Assembly (NCBI GenBank): GCA_001771575.1
Contig: MEUD01000001.1
Span: forward strand, 603,277-667,276
DNA from: a candidate division WOR-1 bacterium RIFOXYB2_FULL_45_9
Lineage (GTDB): Bacteria > Margulisbacteria > WOR-1 > O2-12-FULL-45-9 > XYB2-FULL-48-7
Length of the DNA stretch: 64,000 nucleotides
Direction: 5' to 3'
Shown here: positions 17,631 through 26,095 of the stretch, piece after piece
Position numbering within the stretch: position 1 is the stretch's first letter
Layout of the letters: every line of letters begins with the position of its first letter
Notes under the pieces: model-generated
What the model was told of the DNA's origin: nothing
What the model saw: only the letters and a program-made list of their open reading frames with translations
Database searches by the model: none
Translations under genes and position numbers: made by a program

Positions 17631-19159
17631 AATACTCTCCCTCCAAAATATTCAGCGACACCCGACGGGGTCAGAGCGGCAGCGGCCGCGGCGGGGGCCG
17701 GTTCCGCGATGATCAGCTCAATCGGCAAGCGCTCTCCGCTATATTCCCGGACCGCTTCCATCAACGACTCCCGGTTCTTGGCGTCATCCATTCTTTCCTT
17801 ATGGAAAGAAAAACCCTTGCGGAACCCGATCACCAGTTTGCCGGAACTGATCTCGATCGGTTCAGCTTCGGAAAGCGAAACATAACCGGAAAGGCTTTTT
17901 TGCTTCATGCTCTCCAGGATATCTTTCCAGTGGTGCTTGATCCGCTCAATGGTCACGCCATCTTTTTTGATCGGTTTTACTATCGGCTGGGACGGCGTTT
18001 CAACTGGTTTTTGCGGAACAGCGGCCATGGTTGGCCGGTCAGACACTTTTACTGCCGGTTTCTGCTCTGCGACCTCCGGTTTTGTTTCAAGCAATTCAAC
18101 GATCGCCACTTCCAGGACCAGTCGGGCGTGGGGATGCCATTTCATGTCCAGCTCCGCCCGGGAAAGGGCTTTGATCGCCTCTTTGATCCGTGGCAGGGTA
18201 AACTTTTTCGCCTGGTCCCTTAACTTTTCCAAATATTCGCTCGTGAGCTCCAGCGCTTCGCCGGAGCCGACCTTCAGATGGAGCAGGTTGCGAAAGTGCA
18301 TCACAAAGTCGCGGGCGACCTGCGACATTGACCGCCCCTCTTCCACCCCCGCTTTGATCAGAGAAAGGACCCTGGTCTCGTTCCCTTCGGCGATCGCTTC
18401 GGCAAAACCGAACAAAAGCTCTTCGTCCGCCGTGCCAAGCAGGGTCACAATGCTGTCGTAGGATATCTCTTTCCCAGCGAACGAGATCGCCTGGTCAAGC
18501 AGGGAGATCGCGTCCCGCATCCCCCCCTCGGAAGAACGGGCGATCAGGTCCAGGGCTTTTTCTTCGGCGGCAAACCCTTCCGCTTTCGCGATCTTTTTTA
18601 AATGCGCGGTAATCTCGGCCAGTTTGATCCGGCTAAAATCAAGGCGCTGACAGCGGGAAGCGATCGTCGGCGGGACCTTCTGGATCTCGGTCGTCGCTAA
18701 AATAAAGATCGCGTGCGACGGCGGCTCTTCCAGCGTCTTGAGCAGGGCGTTGAACGCTTCGGAGGTCAGCATGTGGACCTCGTCGATAATATAAACTTTA
18801 TAGCGCCCTTCCAGCGGCGCGAAACGGACCCTCTCGCGCAGGTCGCGGATCTCGTCGATCCCCCGGTTGCTGGCGGCGTCGATCTCGATCACGTCGACCG
18901 AATGGCCGTTCTTGATCTTGTCGCAGGTCTCGCATTTACCGCAGGGATTGGGGGTCGGCCCTTCTTTACAGTTGAGCGATTTGGCCAGGATCCTGGCGGC
19001 CGAGGTCTTTCCGGTACCGCGTGGCCCGGTAAAAAGATAGGCATGGGCGATCCGTTTGGTCTCGATCGCGTTCTTCAGCGTCTGGACGATGACCGGCTGG
19101 CCGACGATCTCATTAAAGGTCTGCGACCGCCATTTTCGATAGAGCGAGATGTAGCTCAT
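17627..19159 (-). CDS. dnaX: DNA polymerase III subunit gamma/tau
   Basis: Clamp-loader ATPase of 510 residues. Walker A GPRGTGKTS (45-53), the zinc module Cys64, Cys73, Cys76 and Cys79, Walker B with DEVH (126-129), and sensor I LATTEIQKVPPTIASRCQRLDF are all present. The C-terminal third is the tau-like part with a proline-rich linker. The start is ATG 19159 (MSYISLYRKWR), the family start, which overlaps the alr stop as ATGA; an upstream in-frame codon at 19195 would intrude 40 bases into alr. I see no obvious slippery site for a short gamma form. It lies between alr and asd, an unusual setting with no recR or ybaB beside it. Confidence 0.95.
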   Translation of the reverse strand: MSYISLYRKWRSQTFNEIVGQPVIVQTLKNAIETKRIAHAYLFTGPRGTGKTSAARILAKSLNCKEGPTPNPCGKCETCDKIKNGHSVDVIEIDAASNRGIDEIRDLRERVRFAPLEGRYKVYIIDEVHMLTSEAFNALLKTLEEPPSHAIFILATTEIQKVPPTIASRCQRLDFSRIKLAEITAHLKKIAKAEGFAAEEKALDLIARSSEGGMRDAISLLDQAISFAGKEISYDSIVTLLGTADEELLFGFAEAIAEGNETRVLSLIKAGVEEGRSMSQVARDFVMHFRNLLHLKVGSGEALELTSEYLEKLRDQAKKFTLPRIKEAIKALSRAELDMKWHPHARLVLEVAIVELLETKPEVAEQKPAVKVSDRPTMAAVPQKPVETPSQPIVKPIKKDGVTIERIKHHWKDILESMKQKSLSGYVSLSEAEPIEISSGKLVIGFRKGFSFHKERMDDAKNRESLMEAVREYSGERLPIELIIAEPAPAAAAAALTPSGVAEYFGGRVL

Positions 19160-20247
19160 TTGTACACCCTCGGCACCCTTTTCCCGATACTGCAAACGAC
19201 CTCGTAAGAGATCGTCTCTTCCAGGTTTGCCATTTCATCGGCGGAGAGCCCTTCTCCCCCTTGCCGGCCGATCAAGACCGCTTCGTCGCCGACCTCAACA
19301 TTGGCGCTCCCGACGTTGACCAGCGACATGTCCATGCTCACTCTCCCCACGATCGGAAAGCGTTTCCCCCTGATCAGGACATGCCCCCGGTTGGAAAGCC
19401 GCCGGCTAAACCCGTCGGCATACCCGACCGGCAGGGTCGCGATATTGGTTGCTTCCCTGGTCAGGTAAGTTGAACCATACGAGAGCGGCGTCCCCGCCGG
19501 GACCCTTTTTAAATAGACGACCCTGGTCTTGAAAGAGAGGGCCGGCTCCAGAGCGATGAGCCGCCGGGAATTTCCTAAAGGATAAAGTCCGTACATCATC
19601 AGGCCGATCCTGACCATGTCCAGATGGGTCGACGGGTGAAAAAGAGCGGCGGCCGAATTGGCCGAATGTTTGATCGGGATGTTAGGGGCCCGGTCCGCCA
19701 GCTGCTTGAACCGGCTGAATTGTTCTTCCGTAAACTTATCTTCCGGGTCTTCCGCCTTGGCGAAATGAGTGAACAACCCTTCGATCGTCAACCCGGGAAG
19801 AGAGGAGACCTTGGCGATAAAAGCGATCGCTTCCGAAGGAGCGACCCCCACCCGTCCCATGCCGGTATCGATCTTGACGTGGACCTTGACCCGGCATTTT
19901 CGTTTTTGCGCTTCTTCGGAGAGGGCTTTGGCTTCGGCAAACGAATAGATCGTCTGGGTCAGGTCATGCTGGATGATCTCGTCGGCCACCGAGGTCGGCG
20001 ATTCCGTCAAGATCAGGATCGGGGAAAGGATCCCCGCTTCGCGCAGTTCCAGGGCTTCTTTCAAATTAGCGACGCCGAGATAATCGGCCCCCGCTTCGCC
20101 CGCCGCCCGGGCGACCGCCACGGCACCATGCCCGTAAGCGTTGGCTTTGACCACCGCCATGAATTTGACCGCGGGCGAGAGCTTTTTTCGGATCTCGCCG
20201 ATGTTGTTTTTGATCGCCGCTAAATTAATTTCCGCGTGAGTGTTCAT
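19156..20247 (-). CDS. alr: Alanine racemase
   Basis: PLP enzyme interconverting L- and D-alanine for peptidoglycan. The PLP lysine is Lys34 in AVVKANAYGHG. Other marks are KIDTGMGRVGV, the HSANSAA stretch, the PLSYGSTY loop that bears the second catalytic tyrosine region, PVGYADGFSR, and GRVSMDMSLV. Length 363 is normal. The gene overlaps the PHP gene upstream by 23 bp and dnaX downstream by 4 bp. Confidence 0.96.
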   Translation of the reverse strand: MNTHAEINLAAIKNNIGEIRKKLSPAVKFMAVVKANAYGHGAVAVARAAGEAGADYLGVANLKEALELREAGILSPILILTESPTSVADEIIQHDLTQTIYSFAEAKALSEEAQKRKCRVKVHVKIDTGMGRVGVAPSEAIAFIAKVSSLPGLTIEGLFTHFAKAEDPEDKFTEEQFSRFKQLADRAPNIPIKHSANSAAALFHPSTHLDMVRIGLMMYGLYPLGNSRRLIALEPALSFKTRVVYLKRVPAGTPLSYGSTYLTREATNIATLPVGYADGFSRRLSNRGHVLIRGKRFPIVGRVSMDMSLVNVGSANVEVGDEAVLIGRQGGEGLSADEMANLEETISYEVVCSIGKRVPRVYK

Positions 20248-21049
20248 CTCTTAATTTATCCACCAATTCGTCGGGAATTGAAAAATCTCCAAGTTTCGTC
20301 TCTCTTCCGGAATCCTCGCCGTGAAAGTCAGAGCCTCCGGTCAAAAGCAAACCATTCTTCCGCCCCAGCTCGACGTAATAATCGACCTGGTCGGCGTAAT
20401 GGCCAAGATAATAAGCTTCGATCCCGCGCAATCCGCTGGTGATCAGCTCCGGGATCAGGTCATCGGCCTTTGAGATCGCCGGATGGGCGAAGACCGCTAT
20501 TCCGCCGGCTGATTTGATCAGCTTGATCGCTTCGGTCGGCGTCAGTTTAAAATGCGGAACGTAGGCCGGCGCCCGAAAATCAAGGTAGCGTTTGAACGCT
20601 TCCCGGAAATTCAAGACGAGCCCTTTTTTGATCAGGGCCCTGGCGACATGCGGCCGCCCCGGCGATTTTTCTCCTGACAGCGCGAAAACATCGGACGCTT
20701 CGATCTCGACCCCGAGCGACTTAAGCTTTTGGACTATCGTATGGATCCGCTCGATCCGGCTCGCCTGGATCCTGGCCAGGACCTCCAGCAATCCCGGGTT
20801 CCGGCGATCGAGATAATAACCCAGGATGTGGATCTCCGCCTGGGCCGTCTCGGTAGTCATTTCGATCCCGGGGATCAGCTCAAGGCCGACTCGCGCGGCG
20901 ATCTGTTCCGCGGCTTCAAGCCCGTCAACGTTATCGTGATCGGTCAAAGAAATGGTTTTCAGGCCGGCCGCGGCCGCCATTTTTACCGTTTCTTCAGGAG
21001 AAAATGTGCCATCGGATTGGTTCGTGTGTATATGAAGATCGGCTGACAT
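20225..21049 (-). CDS. PHP-domain phosphoesterase
   Basis: A 274-residue protein of the polymerase-and-histidinol-phosphatase family, closest in layout to bacterial 3',5'-nucleoside-bisphosphate phosphatase (RNase AM/YciV). It begins ADLHIHTNQSDGTFSPEE (metal ligands His6 and His8), then LTDHDN, GIEMTTE, VFAHPA, and GGSDFHGED near the end, giving a full trinuclear metal site. ATG 21049 is chosen over a TTG four codons upstream because a TATAAT box lies 11 bases before it. It overlaps alr by 23 bp. A role in degrading small nucleotides such as pAp is likely but not certain. Confidence 0.85.
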   Translation of the reverse strand: MSADLHIHTNQSDGTFSPEETVKMAAAAGLKTISLTDHDNVDGLEAAEQIAARVGLELIPGIEMTTETAQAEIHILGYYLDRRNPGLLEVLARIQASRIERIHTIVQKLKSLGVEIEASDVFALSGEKSPGRPHVARALIKKGLVLNFREAFKRYLDFRAPAYVPHFKLTPTEAIKLIKSAGGIAVFAHPAISKADDLIPELITSGLRGIEAYYLGHYADQVDYYVELGRKNGLLLTGGSDFHGEDSGRETKLGDFSIPDELVDKLRDEHSRGN

Positions 21050-21060
21050 TTTCTGGGTCA

Positions 21061-21066
21061 ATTATA
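21061..21066 (-). promoter_or_regulatory. -10 box for the PHP-domain gene
   Basis: A perfect TATAAT on the minus strand lies 11 bases before the ATG at 21049, in the 23-base gap after the HExxH gene. No good -35 is visible at the right distance. It may give an internal promoter for PHP, alr, dnaX and asd. Confidence 0.45.
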
Positions 21067-21072
21067 GCAGAA

Positions 21073-21663
21073 TCAGGCTTTTTTCGCCAGAAAAGAGGCC
21101 ATCAGCATGTAGTCAAAAACTTCAGGGGTCAGTTCGATCCCGAGCAGGGTCTGGGTAAAGGCCTGGGCGGCGACTTCGCTCAACCCCTTGATCTGTTTAT
21201 GGGAGGCAAAGGGACCGACTTCCCAGGCTTTAAAGCGGAATTTTTTATAGACCTCTCCGAAACGCTCCAGCTCAAAATAATGAAAGAGCTCGTGAGCGAC
21301 CACGATCTTCAAAAGCCGCTCGGAAAGCTCCGGGATATGGACCTGCCGCCGGAGCTTATCGTGAAAACGTCTGGAAAGAACGATCTCTTTGGTCGCCGGG
21401 CGGTATTCACTCCGCACCAGCCCTTTTTTTTCTTCGCCAAAGATCCTGATCCCCAAAAGAGCGGCGATCTTGCGCGGGTCATGGGAACGGTATTCGGCGA
21501 TCACCTTCCCGGCGATCTCATCGCCGTCACGGAGCGCTTCGCGAAGCGACTTCAGCTTCTCGTTCTCGCCAAGGCTGGAAAAGAGCGGGTCATCGGCCAG
21601 CTCCAGGTAAGCCAGGGCCAGACGGTTCCTCAACGTTACGGCGGCCGCTTGTTTAGTTTTCAT
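21073..21663 (-). CDS. HExxH-motif putative metalloprotein
   Basis: A 196-residue soluble protein with a zinc-peptidase-like motif AHELFHYFE (HELFH at 124-128) and a downstream glutamate in LSEVAAQAF (Glu163) that could be the third ligand, as in gluzincins. The N-terminal half is helical. No signal peptide is seen. I do not recognise a named family; it resembles the small cytoplasmic minimal metalloproteases only in motif. It overlaps the metallophosphatase gene by 11 bp and is transcribed with it. Confidence 0.65.
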   Translation of the reverse strand: MKTKQAAAVTLRNRLALAYLELADDPLFSSLGENEKLKSLREALRDGDEIAGKVIAEYRSHDPRKIAALLGIRIFGEEKKGLVRSEYRPATKEIVLSRRFHDKLRRQVHIPELSERLLKIVVAHELFHYFELERFGEVYKKFRFKAWEVGPFASHKQIKGLSEVAAQAFTQTLLGIELTPEVFDYMLMASFLAKKA

Positions 21664-22438
21664 AAGGTCTTATCACCTGATCAGCGATCGAATCGCCATT
21701 CACGGTTATTTTAACATAATGGTAGAATCCGCCAAGCTCCCTTGGCAAATGGAGCGGCCCGCCCCCCCCACCGCTGACGACGTAAACAACCCCATCGCGT
21801 TCCGACTTCGCGTAACCATGAATATGCCCGGCAAAAACATAACGGACCTTATACTTTCTAAAAAGAGAAGTCAACTCATCAGTCACCGCCCGGCCCGACA
21901 TAACATAATCCTTGTAGATCTCGGAGGGATCAAAGACCGGCTTATGCATAAAGACAAAGATCTTTTTGCCGTAGGCGGCAGACAGCTGTTTTTTAAGCCA
22001 GTTGAATTGCGCGGTGTCAAAACTTTCCCGGAACGAATTGTTCAGGACAATAAAACGGCAATCTTCATGATTGAAGGCGTAGTACGCCGGACCAATGAGC
22101 TTTTCAAAATTCCGCCAGCCGCCGGCCACACCGTCATGATTCCCCTGGACATTATAGAGCGGTTTCTTCACCCTTTTAATTTTCTGTTTAAAAGCGAGAT
22201 ACTCCTCTTTTTTGCCGTGCAGGACAAAATCGCCCAGGTTGACCACAAAGGCGACCTTCGGGTCCGCGTTAACCCGGTCAATGATCAGGTTGAGGAGTTC
22301 GTCATTCTGGTGGTTATCGCCAAAGACAACGAAGGAAAAGGAGTAAGCGGGAGAAAGTAGACTGCTCAATAAAAATGCAACAATCAACCACCGGAACCTG
22401 AGACTAAAGTCTCGGTTCCGGTGGAACCGCGAATTCAT
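21653..22438 (-). CDS. Secreted calcineurin-like metallophosphoesterase
   Basis: A 261-residue exported metallophosphoesterase. A signal peptide with hydrophobic core LIVAFLLSSLLSPAYSF is followed by the motifs FGDNH (39-43), NLGDF (68-71), GNHD (99-102), FMHKP and AGHIHGYA, so all metal ligands of the fold are present. ATG 22438 is chosen: it lies one base after the dapA stop. The N-region of the signal peptide (residues 5-17, FHRNRDFSLRFRW) is encoded by a 37-base palindrome (22388-22424). It should act in the periplasm or at the surface on phosphate esters; the substrate is unknown. Confidence 0.8.
   Translation of the reverse strand: MNSRFHRNRDFSLRFRWLIVAFLLSSLLSPAYSFSFVVFGDNHQNDELLNLIIDRVNADPKVAFVVNLGDFVLHGKKEEYLAFKQKIKRVKKPLYNVQGNHDGVAGGWRNFEKLIGPAYYAFNHEDCRFIVLNNSFRESFDTAQFNWLKKQLSAAYGKKIFVFMHKPVFDPSEIYKDYVMSGRAVTDELTSLFRKYKVRYVFAGHIHGYAKSERDGVVYVVSGGGGGPLHLPRELGGFYHYVKITVNGDSIADQVIRPYEN
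22388..22424. repeat. Perfect palindromic element inside a signal-peptide coding region
   Basis: CCACCGGAACC, a single unpaired T, GAGACT, AA, AGTCTC, GGTTCCGGTGG. The arms pair over 17 bases each. It lies entirely in the coding region of the metallophosphatase and keeps the frame. The centre GAGACTTTAGTCTC (minus strand) recalls the palindrome at 2917-2935. Confidence 0.75.
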
Positions 22439-22439
22439 T

Positions 22440-23321
22440 TTACACAAGCCCCAAATCCCTTAAAACTTTTTTTATCCGCTCTTTTTCGCTTTCGGTCGGT
22501 TCGACCAGGGGAAGGCGGGGTTTGCCGGCAGGGAGGCCAAGCAATTCAAGGGCGTATTTGACCGGCGCCGGGTTCGGCGCGATAAACAAGACTTTGAACA
22601 ACGGCAACAGTTTCAAATGCAGTTCGCGCGCTTTTTTGGTGTCGCCCGCGTGGAAGGCGGCGACCATCGCGGCGATCTCTTTTCCGGCGACGTGAGAAGC
22701 AACGGAGATGATCCCGGTCGCGCCGACCGCCATCATCGGCAAGGTCAGAGAATCGTCGCCGCTCCAGATAATAAAATCCGGCGGGCAAAGCTGGCGGGCG
22801 GCCGAAGTCTGATCAAGGGAACCGGCAGCGTCTTTTAAGCCAACAATATTCTTGATGTCGGCCAGACGTGCGGTCGTCTCCGGCGTCATGTTGATCCCGG
22901 TCCGCCCGGGGATGTTATATAGAATGATCGGCAAAGAAGTAGCAGCGGCCGCCGCTTTAAAATGCTGGTACAGCCCTTCCTGCGACGGTTTATTGTAATA
23001 TGGGACGACCAGCATGATCCCGTCGACCCCGATTTCGGACGCTTTTTTGGTCGATCTTATCGTCGTTTCGGTCGAGTTGGAACCTGTCCCGGCGATAATT
23101 TTGCATTTCCCGCCGACCGCTTTTTTGATCACTTTATATAGTTCGTACTCTTCTTCGTGGGTCAGGGTCGGCGATTCACCCGTCGTTCCGTGCAGTACCA
23201 ACCCGTCCGATCCGTTATCGGCCAGATAAGCGGCCAGCTTCTCCGCCCCCGCCCAGTCAACCGACAGGTCGGCTTTAAACGGCGTAACCATTGCCGTGAT
23301 AACATTGCCTAAATTAATCAT
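22440..23321 (-). CDS. dapA: 4-hydroxy-tetrahydrodipicolinate synthase
   Basis: Condenses aspartate semialdehyde with pyruvate, the first committed step to diaminopimelate and lysine. It carries HGTTGES (44-50), the catalytic tyrosine in ILYNIPGRTG (Tyr135) and the Schiff-base lysine in VGLKDAAGS (Lys163). Length 293 is standard. ATG 23321 is chosen over a GTG three codons upstream because GGAGG stands 8 bases before it. It heads the long minus-strand array that also includes asd and alr; TATGAT at the upstream side is a possible -10. Confidence 0.96.
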   Translation of the reverse strand: MINLGNVITAMVTPFKADLSVDWAGAEKLAAYLADNGSDGLVLHGTTGESPTLTHEEEYELYKVIKKAVGGKCKIIAGTGSNSTETTIRSTKKASEIGVDGIMLVVPYYNKPSQEGLYQHFKAAAAATSLPIILYNIPGRTGINMTPETTARLADIKNIVGLKDAAGSLDQTSAARQLCPPDFIIWSGDDSLTLPMMAVGATGIISVASHVAGKEIAAMVAAFHAGDTKKARELHLKLLPLFKVLFIAPNPAPVKYALELLGLPAGKPRLPLVEPTESEKERIKKVLRDLGLV

Positions 23322-23379
23322 GCCAAACACCTCCGAGAATTACTAATTTTATCATATTTATCGAGAGATAAACAGGCTC

Positions 23380-25353
23380 CTAGTCAAGGTCAAAGACCTT
23401 TTTGAGCTCCTTGATCTTGTCGCGGATCTTCGCCGCCCGTTCAAAGTTCAAAGCGGTCGCCGCTGCGAGCATCTCCCCTTCCAGCGAAGCGAGCAGGGCC
23501 GGGACCTCGTCTCGCGGGACAAATTCTTTGAGCTTCTTGATCTCTTCCGTCCGGCTCTCTTTGATCCGGTCGGAAATGTCGGAAATTTCTTTAACGATCG
23601 TCTGGGGCGTTATCTTATTTTTCTTGTTAAATTCGATCTGGAGCTTGCGCCGCCGCTCGGTCTCGCCGATCGCCCGCTTCATGGAGTCGGTCAACTTGTC
23701 GGCGTACATAATGACCATCCCCCCGGCATTGCGCGATGCCCGCCCGATGGTCTGGATGAGCGAGGTCGCCGCCCGCAGGAACCCTTCTTTGTCGGCGTCA
23801 AGGATCGCCACCAGCGAAACTTCCGGCAGATCCAACCCCTCGCGCAAAAGGTTGATCCCGATCAACACGTCAAATTCTCCCAGACGCAGGCCGCGCAGGA
23901 TCTCAATCCGGTCCAGGGTCTCAACATCCGAATGGAGATAGCGGACCTTGATCCCCGCCTCGTTCAGGAATTCGGTTAAGTCCTCGGCCATCCGTTTGGT
24001 CAGAGTCGTCACCAGGACCCGCTCTTTCTTTTCCACCCGGGACTTGATCTCGCCAATCAAGTCGTCGACCTGCCCTTCCGATCTCCTGACCACGACCGCC
24101 GGATCGATCAACCCGGTCGGCCGGATGATCTGTTCAACAATCCGTTTGGAATGTTTCAGCTCATACTCGGCCGGGGTCGCGGAAACAAAGACCACCTGGT
24201 TAAGTTTCCGCTGAAATTCCTCAAAATTCAAAGGACGGTTGTCGTAAGCCGAAGGGAGACGAAAGCCAAAATCGATCAGGGAAGTTTTACGGGCCCGATC
24301 GCCGTTGTACATCGCCCGCAATTGGGAAATAGTAATATGCGATTCGTCGATGAACATCAAGGCATCTTCAGGAAAATAGTCGAGCAAAGTCGCGGCCGGA
24401 TCGCCGGGCTTGCGCCCGTCAAAATGGCGCGAATAATTTTCGATCCCCGAACAATACCCCATCTCCCTGATCATTTCGAGGTCATATTTGGTCCGCTTTT
24501 CCAGCCGGTTAGCCTCGATCAATTTCCCCTGTTTAGTCAAGACTTTCAATTGCGCGGCCAGCTCCTCTTTGATCGACTTGATCGCCGATTCGATCTGGTC
24601 TTCAAAGGTGACGTAATGGGTGCCGGGAAAAACATAAGCGACCGTCTTTTCGCCGATCTTCCGGCCGGAGACCCCTTCCAGCTCCGAGATCCTGGCGACC
24701 AGACTGCCGTCAAGCTCGATCCGCAAAATGTTTTTTTCGTACGCCGGAAAGATCTCAATGCTCTCTCCGCGGACCCGGAAGCGTCCCCGTTTAAGCTCAA
24801 AGTCGTTCCTTTCATACTTCACCGAGATCAATTTTTGCATCAGCTCTTCCCGGTCGAACTTCTCCCCCAGTTTAATGGTAATGACCGCCCGCTGATAATC
24901 TTTGGGGGTCCCCAGGCCGTAAATACAGGAGACCGAGGCGACCACGATCACGTCGCGACGGGTTAAAAGCGACATTGTCGCTTCATGGCGCAGGCGATCC
25001 AACTCTTCGTTGATCGCCGAATCCTTTTCAATGTAAGTATCGGTGTGCGGGATATAAGCTTCTGGCTGGTAGTAATCGTAGTATGAAACGAAGTACTCGA
25101 CCGCGTTGTTGGGGAAAAAGCTCCGGAACTCCTGGCAGAGCTGGGCGGCGAGCGTTTTGTTGGGGGAGATGACCAGGGTCGGCCGCTGGACCTTTTCAAT
25201 AACGTTCGCCATGGTAAAGGTCTTTCCCGATCCGGTAATGCCGAGCAAAGTTTGAAACTTTTCGCCGCCAGTGAGCCCTGTGGTCAGTTCGGCGATCGCT
25301 TTGGGCTGGTCGCCGCGCGGTTCAAAACTGGAGACGACTTTAAAATCAGGCAT
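23380..25353 (-). CDS. uvrB: Excinuclease ABC subunit B
   Basis: DNA-damage recognition helicase of nucleotide excision repair, 657 residues. Walker A GITGSGKT (38-45), the beta-hairpin tyrosine-rich stretch [12 protein letters not shown] (about 92-103), DESH Walker B, SATPAEYE, helicase motif [11 protein letters not shown] and the C-terminal UVR coiled-coil motif (about 612-650) are all present. The upstream promoter puts the -10 only 8 bases before the ATG, so the message is probably leaderless. It is divergent from the unknown gene at 25394. Confidence 0.97.
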   Translation of the reverse strand: MPDFKVVSSFEPRGDQPKAIAELTTGLTGGEKFQTLLGITGSGKTFTMANVIEKVQRPTLVISPNKTLAAQLCQEFRSFFPNNAVEYFVSYYDYYQPEAYIPHTDTYIEKDSAINEELDRLRHEATMSLLTRRDVIVVASVSCIYGLGTPKDYQRAVITIKLGEKFDREELMQKLISVKYERNDFELKRGRFRVRGESIEIFPAYEKNILRIELDGSLVARISELEGVSGRKIGEKTVAYVFPGTHYVTFEDQIESAIKSIKEELAAQLKVLTKQGKLIEANRLEKRTKYDLEMIREMGYCSGIENYSRHFDGRKPGDPAATLLDYFPEDALMFIDESHITISQLRAMYNGDRARKTSLIDFGFRLPSAYDNRPLNFEEFQRKLNQVVFVSATPAEYELKHSKRIVEQIIRPTGLIDPAVVVRRSEGQVDDLIGEIKSRVEKKERVLVTTLTKRMAEDLTEFLNEAGIKVRYLHSDVETLDRIEILRGLRLGEFDVLIGINLLREGLDLPEVSLVAILDADKEGFLRAATSLIQTIGRASRNAGGMVIMYADKLTDSMKRAIGETERRRKLQIEFNKKNKITPQTIVKEISDISDRIKESRTEEIKKLKEFVPRDEVPALLASLEGEMLAAATALNFERAAKIRDKIKELKKVFDLD

Positions 25354-25361
25354 AGGCCGAA

Positions 25362-25390
25362 ATCATAGCAAAAACGTTGAAATTTGGCAA
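25362..25390 (-). promoter_or_regulatory. uvrB promoter, leaderless configuration
   Basis: TTGCCA (25390-25385), a 17-base spacer and TATGAT (25367-25362), with TG one base ahead of the -10 as an extended element. The -10 ends 8 bases before the ATG at 25353, so the expected transcription start is within one or two bases of the start codon. No Shine-Dalgarno is present. Confidence 0.65.
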
Positions 25391-25393
25391 AAA

Positions 25394-26095
25394 ATGGAGC
25401 GACAACTACCTGTCATGATCTCTTCAATCTTTTCCCGTCCGGGAAATATAGTTAAAATCGGAAATTGCGTCAGCGGAACTCTTTCCGCGCCGCGCGATCC
25501 CATCAAACGGCGAATCGCCCTGGCAACCGAAGCGGCCTGGCAACAGCTCGAACGGCCGGAAATCAGGCAAGCCTTCCAACACGATCTGCAAAGAAAGGTT
25601 TTTCATCATAATCGCATCAGTTTTTGGTCGTTCACCCGCTTTGGTTTTCTCTCCCACACTTTTGAGAACGGCAAGGGGATAGAAAATTACGGTTTGCTTC
25701 AGCCGACTAGGCAGGGGGTCGTTGATTTTAGCGAAACATTTGAAAGCCTGACCCGGGTCGGCAAAGGCCCCCACCGCCGCGCCTTTTTGGCGATCATGGG
25801 TATAATGGCCGAACAGGGAATCGATGAAGAAGAACCTTCGATCTATTGCGCCATGCTGGCAAAAATGGATAAAGAATATGACGGACCGAATTTTCCGACA
25901 ATAATTTCCGTCTCGGTCAGCGATCAATTGGCAAAAGACCGGGTGGTTAAAAACCGGAACGGGACCCAAAGCATTACTTTTTCGCTACAGGAGCTTGATA
26001 AATACGGGTATCACGGGCTCCCAACTTTGGCCAGGTTTAGGCCGCCGCGGGAAGCGAACCTGGCTTCTGGGAATTGGCCATTTCGTAAACCGTAG
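25394..26095 (+). CDS. Hypothetical protein, convergent with a PPP-type phosphatase
   Basis: A 233-residue soluble protein without signal peptide or membrane span. I recognise no domain. Visible features are a mixed N-terminus with basic stretch PIKRRIALATEAAWQQLERP, an aromatic SFWSFTRFGFLSH segment, and two alternating strands (PTIISVSVSDQLAKDR and GTQSITFSLQELDKYG). The start may be ATG 25394 or ATG 25415; neither has a clear ribosome-binding site. The final 59 bases overlap the end of the converging phosphatase gene. The tail RPPREANLASGNWPFRKP lies wholly in this overlap. Coding is supported by the absence of any other gene in the gap and by a reasonable amino-acid composition. Confidence 0.6.
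   Translation: MERQLPVMISSIFSRPGNIVKIGNCVSGTLSAPRDPIKRRIALATEAAWQQLERPEIRQAFQHDLQRKVFHHNRISFWSFTRFGFLSHTFENGKGIENYGLLQPTRQGVVDFSETFESLTRVGKGPHRRAFLAIMGIMAEQGIDEEEPSIYCAMLAKMDKEYDGPNFPTIISVSVSDQLAKDRVVKNRNGTQSITFSLQELDKYGYHGLPTLARFRPPREANLASGNWPFRKP

Noticed and set aside
23357-23372. TTTATC-GAGA-GATAAA inverted repeat between uvrB and dapA
   Set aside because: Six A/T-rich base pairs without a T-run are too weak to call a terminator or operator.
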